Positions 5,303-6,668 of a stretch of DNA of 6,668 bases are shown here, piece by piece. The stretch comes from Halieaceae bacterium. Lineage in GTDB: Bacteria > Pseudomonadota > Gammaproteobacteria > Pseudomonadales > Halieaceae. The notes under the pieces were generated by a model. It was not told where the DNA came from. It worked only from the letters and a program-made list of their open reading frames with translations, and ran no database searches. Where the stretch lies: positions 1 to 6,668 of the forward strand of contig WTJR01000219.1 of the NCBI GenBank assembly GCA_011524755.1, written 5' to 3'. The first letter of the stretch is position 1, and each line of letters opens with the position of its first letter. Both the position numbers and the translations under genes were made by a program.

Positions 5303-5338
5303 AAGAGCAACAAGAAGAGCAATAAAAAGAGCGAGGTT
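5303..5338 (+). repeat. Three imperfect 12-base repeats (AAGAGC-N6) before the PhyH start
   Basis: The units AAGAGCAACAAG, AAGAGCAATAAA and AAGAGCGAGGTT follow each other without gaps. The last contains the GAGG (5333-5336) that serves the ATG at 5342 with 5 bases of spacing. In the gene's frame they would encode Lys/Ser/Asn repeats (KSNKKSNKKSE) if translation began at the in-frame TTG at 5276. Otherwise they are an A-rich leader. Confidence 0.5.
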
Positions 5339-5341
5339 ATT

Positions 5342-6232
5342 ATGGCCACGATCGAACACCTAAGCGCTGACGCGACGACCGATGCAATCGTCGAGGCGCT
5401 GGAACGCGATGGCGCCGTCATCATCGACGGACTGATGGCATCGGATGAAGTGGCGCATCTGAACGAGGATCTAGCGCCGTTTTTATCCAAAGAAGTTTAT
5501 GGGCGTGACGAGTTCACCGGCTATAAAACACAGCGTATTGGCGCACTCGTTGCTCGCTCTCAGGCCTGCCAGGACGTTGCGGTAAATCCACTGATGCTTG
5601 CTTCCGCACGCCAGTATTTGGCGCAGTTCTGTGACGACATTCAGTTGCACTTCACCTCGGCTGTGGCCATAGCGCCGGGCGAGAGTGCTCAAATACTCCA
5701 TCGCGACCGTGGCATATGGGGCGGTTATCTACCCCGCCGTGTAGAGCCCCTGTTCAGCACGATCTGGGCAATCACACCTTTCACACAGGAAAATGGTGCA
5801 ACCCAGGTCGTGCCAGGTTCACACCTGTGGGATAAGGATCGACTACCCGAGCCTCACGAGATTGCCTACGCCGAAATGGCGCCCGGGTCAGTGCTCTGTT
5901 ACACCGGAACAGTGCTTCATGGCGGGGGCGCTAACGCGACGACTGACCAGGTGCGGACCGGTGTGTTTATGCATTATGCCCTTAGCTGGTTGCGCCAGGA
6001 GGAGAACCAATACCTCTCCTGCCCGCCGCATCATGCGAGCAAATTGAGCCCGGAGCTCCGCGCACTGATTGGCTACTCTAAGGGCGGCTATGTACTTGGC
6101 TTCTACTCTGATCCCGATGATGACTCCGCCCGACACGAGTCAGTCAGCCCGGAGAATATGTTCAGTCAACGGACTGAACGGTTTGGTGCCATTGAGGGTG
6201 CTGATCACGTTGTTTCTTCTTCCATGAAGTAA
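5342..6232 (+). CDS. Phytanoyl-CoA dioxygenase (PhyH) family Fe(II)/2-oxoglutarate oxygenase
   Basis: The 296-residue length is typical for bacterial PhyH-like oxygenases. An N-terminal helical part ends in GAVIIDGLMASDEV (24-37). The jelly-roll carries the iron facial triad: H120-R-D122 in QILHRDRGIWGG and H193 in GTVLHGGGANAT. R206 in RTGVFMHY is the expected 2-oxoglutarate carboxylate anchor. GATQVVPGSHLW (152-163) is the family's characteristic turn. All key residues are present, so an active cytoplasmic hydroxylase, or a related oxidative enzyme that also decarboxylates 2-oxoglutarate, is likely. The substrate is unknown and need not be an acyl-CoA. The ATG at 5342 is preferred because of GAGG 5 bases upstream and the normal domain start; TTG at 5276 would add 22 Lys-rich residues. 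It is followed 51 bases later by the EthD gene, probably one operon, and is divergent from the VOC gene. Confidence 0.88.
   Translation: MATIEHLSADATTDAIVEALERDGAVIIDGLMASDEVAHLNEDLAPFLSKEVYGRDEFTGYKTQRIGALVARSQACQDVAVNPLMLASARQYLAQFCDDIQLHFTSAVAIAPGESAQILHRDRGIWGGYLPRRVEPLFSTIWAITPFTQENGATQVVPGSHLWDKDRLPEPHEIAYAEMAPGSVLCYTGTVLHGGGANATTDQVRTGVFMHYALSWLRQEENQYLSCPPHHASKLSPELRALIGYSKGGYVLGFYSDPDDDSARHESVSPENMFSQRTERFGAIEGADHVVSSSMK
6160..6179 (+). repeat. Perfect 8-bp stem-loop inside the PhyH gene
   Basis: GTTCAGTC (6160-6167), loop AACG and GACTGAAC (6172-6179) form a perfect hairpin in the 3' part of the coding sequence, about 50 bases before the stop. No T-run follows, so it is not an intrinsic terminator. 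It may be accidental or an mRNA stability element. Confidence 0.45.
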
Positions 6233-6283
6233 GGGGAGAGACAGGGTAGATAGTGTGAGCCACAGCTTGGGGGAGGTTGCGGA

Positions 6284-6661
6284 ATGATCAAGGTAGTTAC
6301 GTTGTTATTTAAACGACCCGATCTATCGGCCGAGGAGTTTCGTGACTACTACGAGTCGCATCATCGCTTTCTCGGTGAGAAATACTTAAGTCCACACGCG
6401 CTGAAATACATCCGGCGCTATCCGATACTGGCCGGGGATGGGGCGGAGACACCCGGTTTCGACGTCATGATGGAAGTCTGGTTCGACAACTATTACTCGA
6501 TGGAAGCTGCAATGGCAGACATGAGTACCGAGGCCGCCCAACGCGAACTTGCGGAGGATGAAGAGCAGTTATTCGATCGTGATCGAACGCAAAGTTTCAT
6601 TGTCGATGAGTGCGAGTCGGACTTGGATGACGACGATCGAGATGACCGCTCAGACGGGTGA
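6284..6661 (+). CDS. EthD-domain protein with acidic C-terminal tail
   Basis: The protein has 125 residues. It opens with the dimeric alpha-beta barrel pattern of EthD proteins: MIKVVTLLFKRPDLSAEEFRDYY, then the conserved SHH at 25-27 (as in the family's W..HH), a Tyr/Arg strand (KYIRRYPI, 41-48) and DVMMEVWFD (60-68). The domain is essentially complete by residue 107 (SFIVDE). The last 18 residues are strongly acidic (ESDLDDDDRDDRSDG) and probably disordered. Family members are small cytoplasmic proteins found in degradation clusters (named from ethyl tert-butyl ether degradation) and in polyketide-type or dehydratase chemistry. Many have no proven reaction. A strong GGGGGAGG (6269-6276) lies 7 bases before the ATG. 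It is probably cotranscribed with the PhyH gene, which suggests it acts on or near the same substrate. The stop lies 7 bases before the window end, so downstream genes are not visible. Confidence 0.82.
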   Translation: MIKVVTLLFKRPDLSAEEFRDYYESHHRFLGEKYLSPHALKYIRRYPILAGDGAETPGFDVMMEVWFDNYYSMEAAMADMSTEAAQRELAEDEEQLFDRDRTQSFIVDECESDLDDDDRDDRSDG

Positions 6662-6668
6662 CTGCGGA

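Noticed and set aside
1..6668. Search for mobile elements, CRISPR repeats, toxin-antitoxin pairs, tRNA or riboswitch signatures
   Set aside because: No transposase, integrase, regularly spaced repeat array, cloverleaf or known aptamer core was seen on either strand.

Overview
The window looks like a piece of a marine gammaproteobacterial chromosome, of the heterotrophic OM60/Halieaceae or SAR92 kind. This is inferred from the protein types (AGCS symporter, CubicO-like serine hydrolase, AcuI/YhdH reductase, PhyH dioxygenase, EthD and VOC proteins), moderate GC, compact gene spacing and ordinary AGGAG-type ribosome sites. No rRNA, tRNA, insertion sequence, CRISPR array, integrase or phage gene was seen. 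Nearly all of the sequence is coding and no gap exceeds about 180 bases, so this is chromosomal metabolic territory rather than an obvious mobile island.

Layout. Bases 1-339 hold the 3' end of an AGCS-type sodium:amino-acid symporter. A 92-residue two-helix membrane protein follows (399-677). A membrane-anchored or exported serine hydrolase of the beta-lactamase/CubicO type (800-2158) comes next; its start codon sits far from its only good Shine-Dalgarno, with a small stem-loop between them. It runs tail-to-tail into, and overlaps by 24 bases, an AcuI/YhdH-type acrylyl-CoA reductase on the minus strand (2135-3118). A 170-base divergent spacer separates that from a 384-residue alpha/beta hydrolase on the plus strand (3289-4443). 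This converges, 17 bases apart, on a two-module VOC (glyoxalase/extradiol dioxygenase superfamily) protein on the minus strand (4461-5162). A 179-base divergent spacer rich in promoter-like and symmetric elements leads to a probable two-gene operon: a PhyH-type Fe(II)/2-oxoglutarate oxygenase (5342-6232) and an EthD-domain protein (6284-6661).

How the genes may work together. The right half (alpha/beta hydrolase, VOC protein, PhyH oxygenase, EthD protein, with the MDR reductase beside it) has the composition of a small catabolic or biotransformation locus: oxygenation, possible ring or C-C chemistry, ester or C-C hydrolysis, and reduction of an enoyl-CoA. No substrate can be read from the sequence, and the grouping is an inference from adjacency. 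Weak support for co-regulation comes from a TGC-N2-AGTGCAGAG box present in both divergent spacers. The most unusual non-coding features are the hairpin-bridged start of the serine hydrolase and the symmetric, GAGC-rich leader of the PhyH gene.
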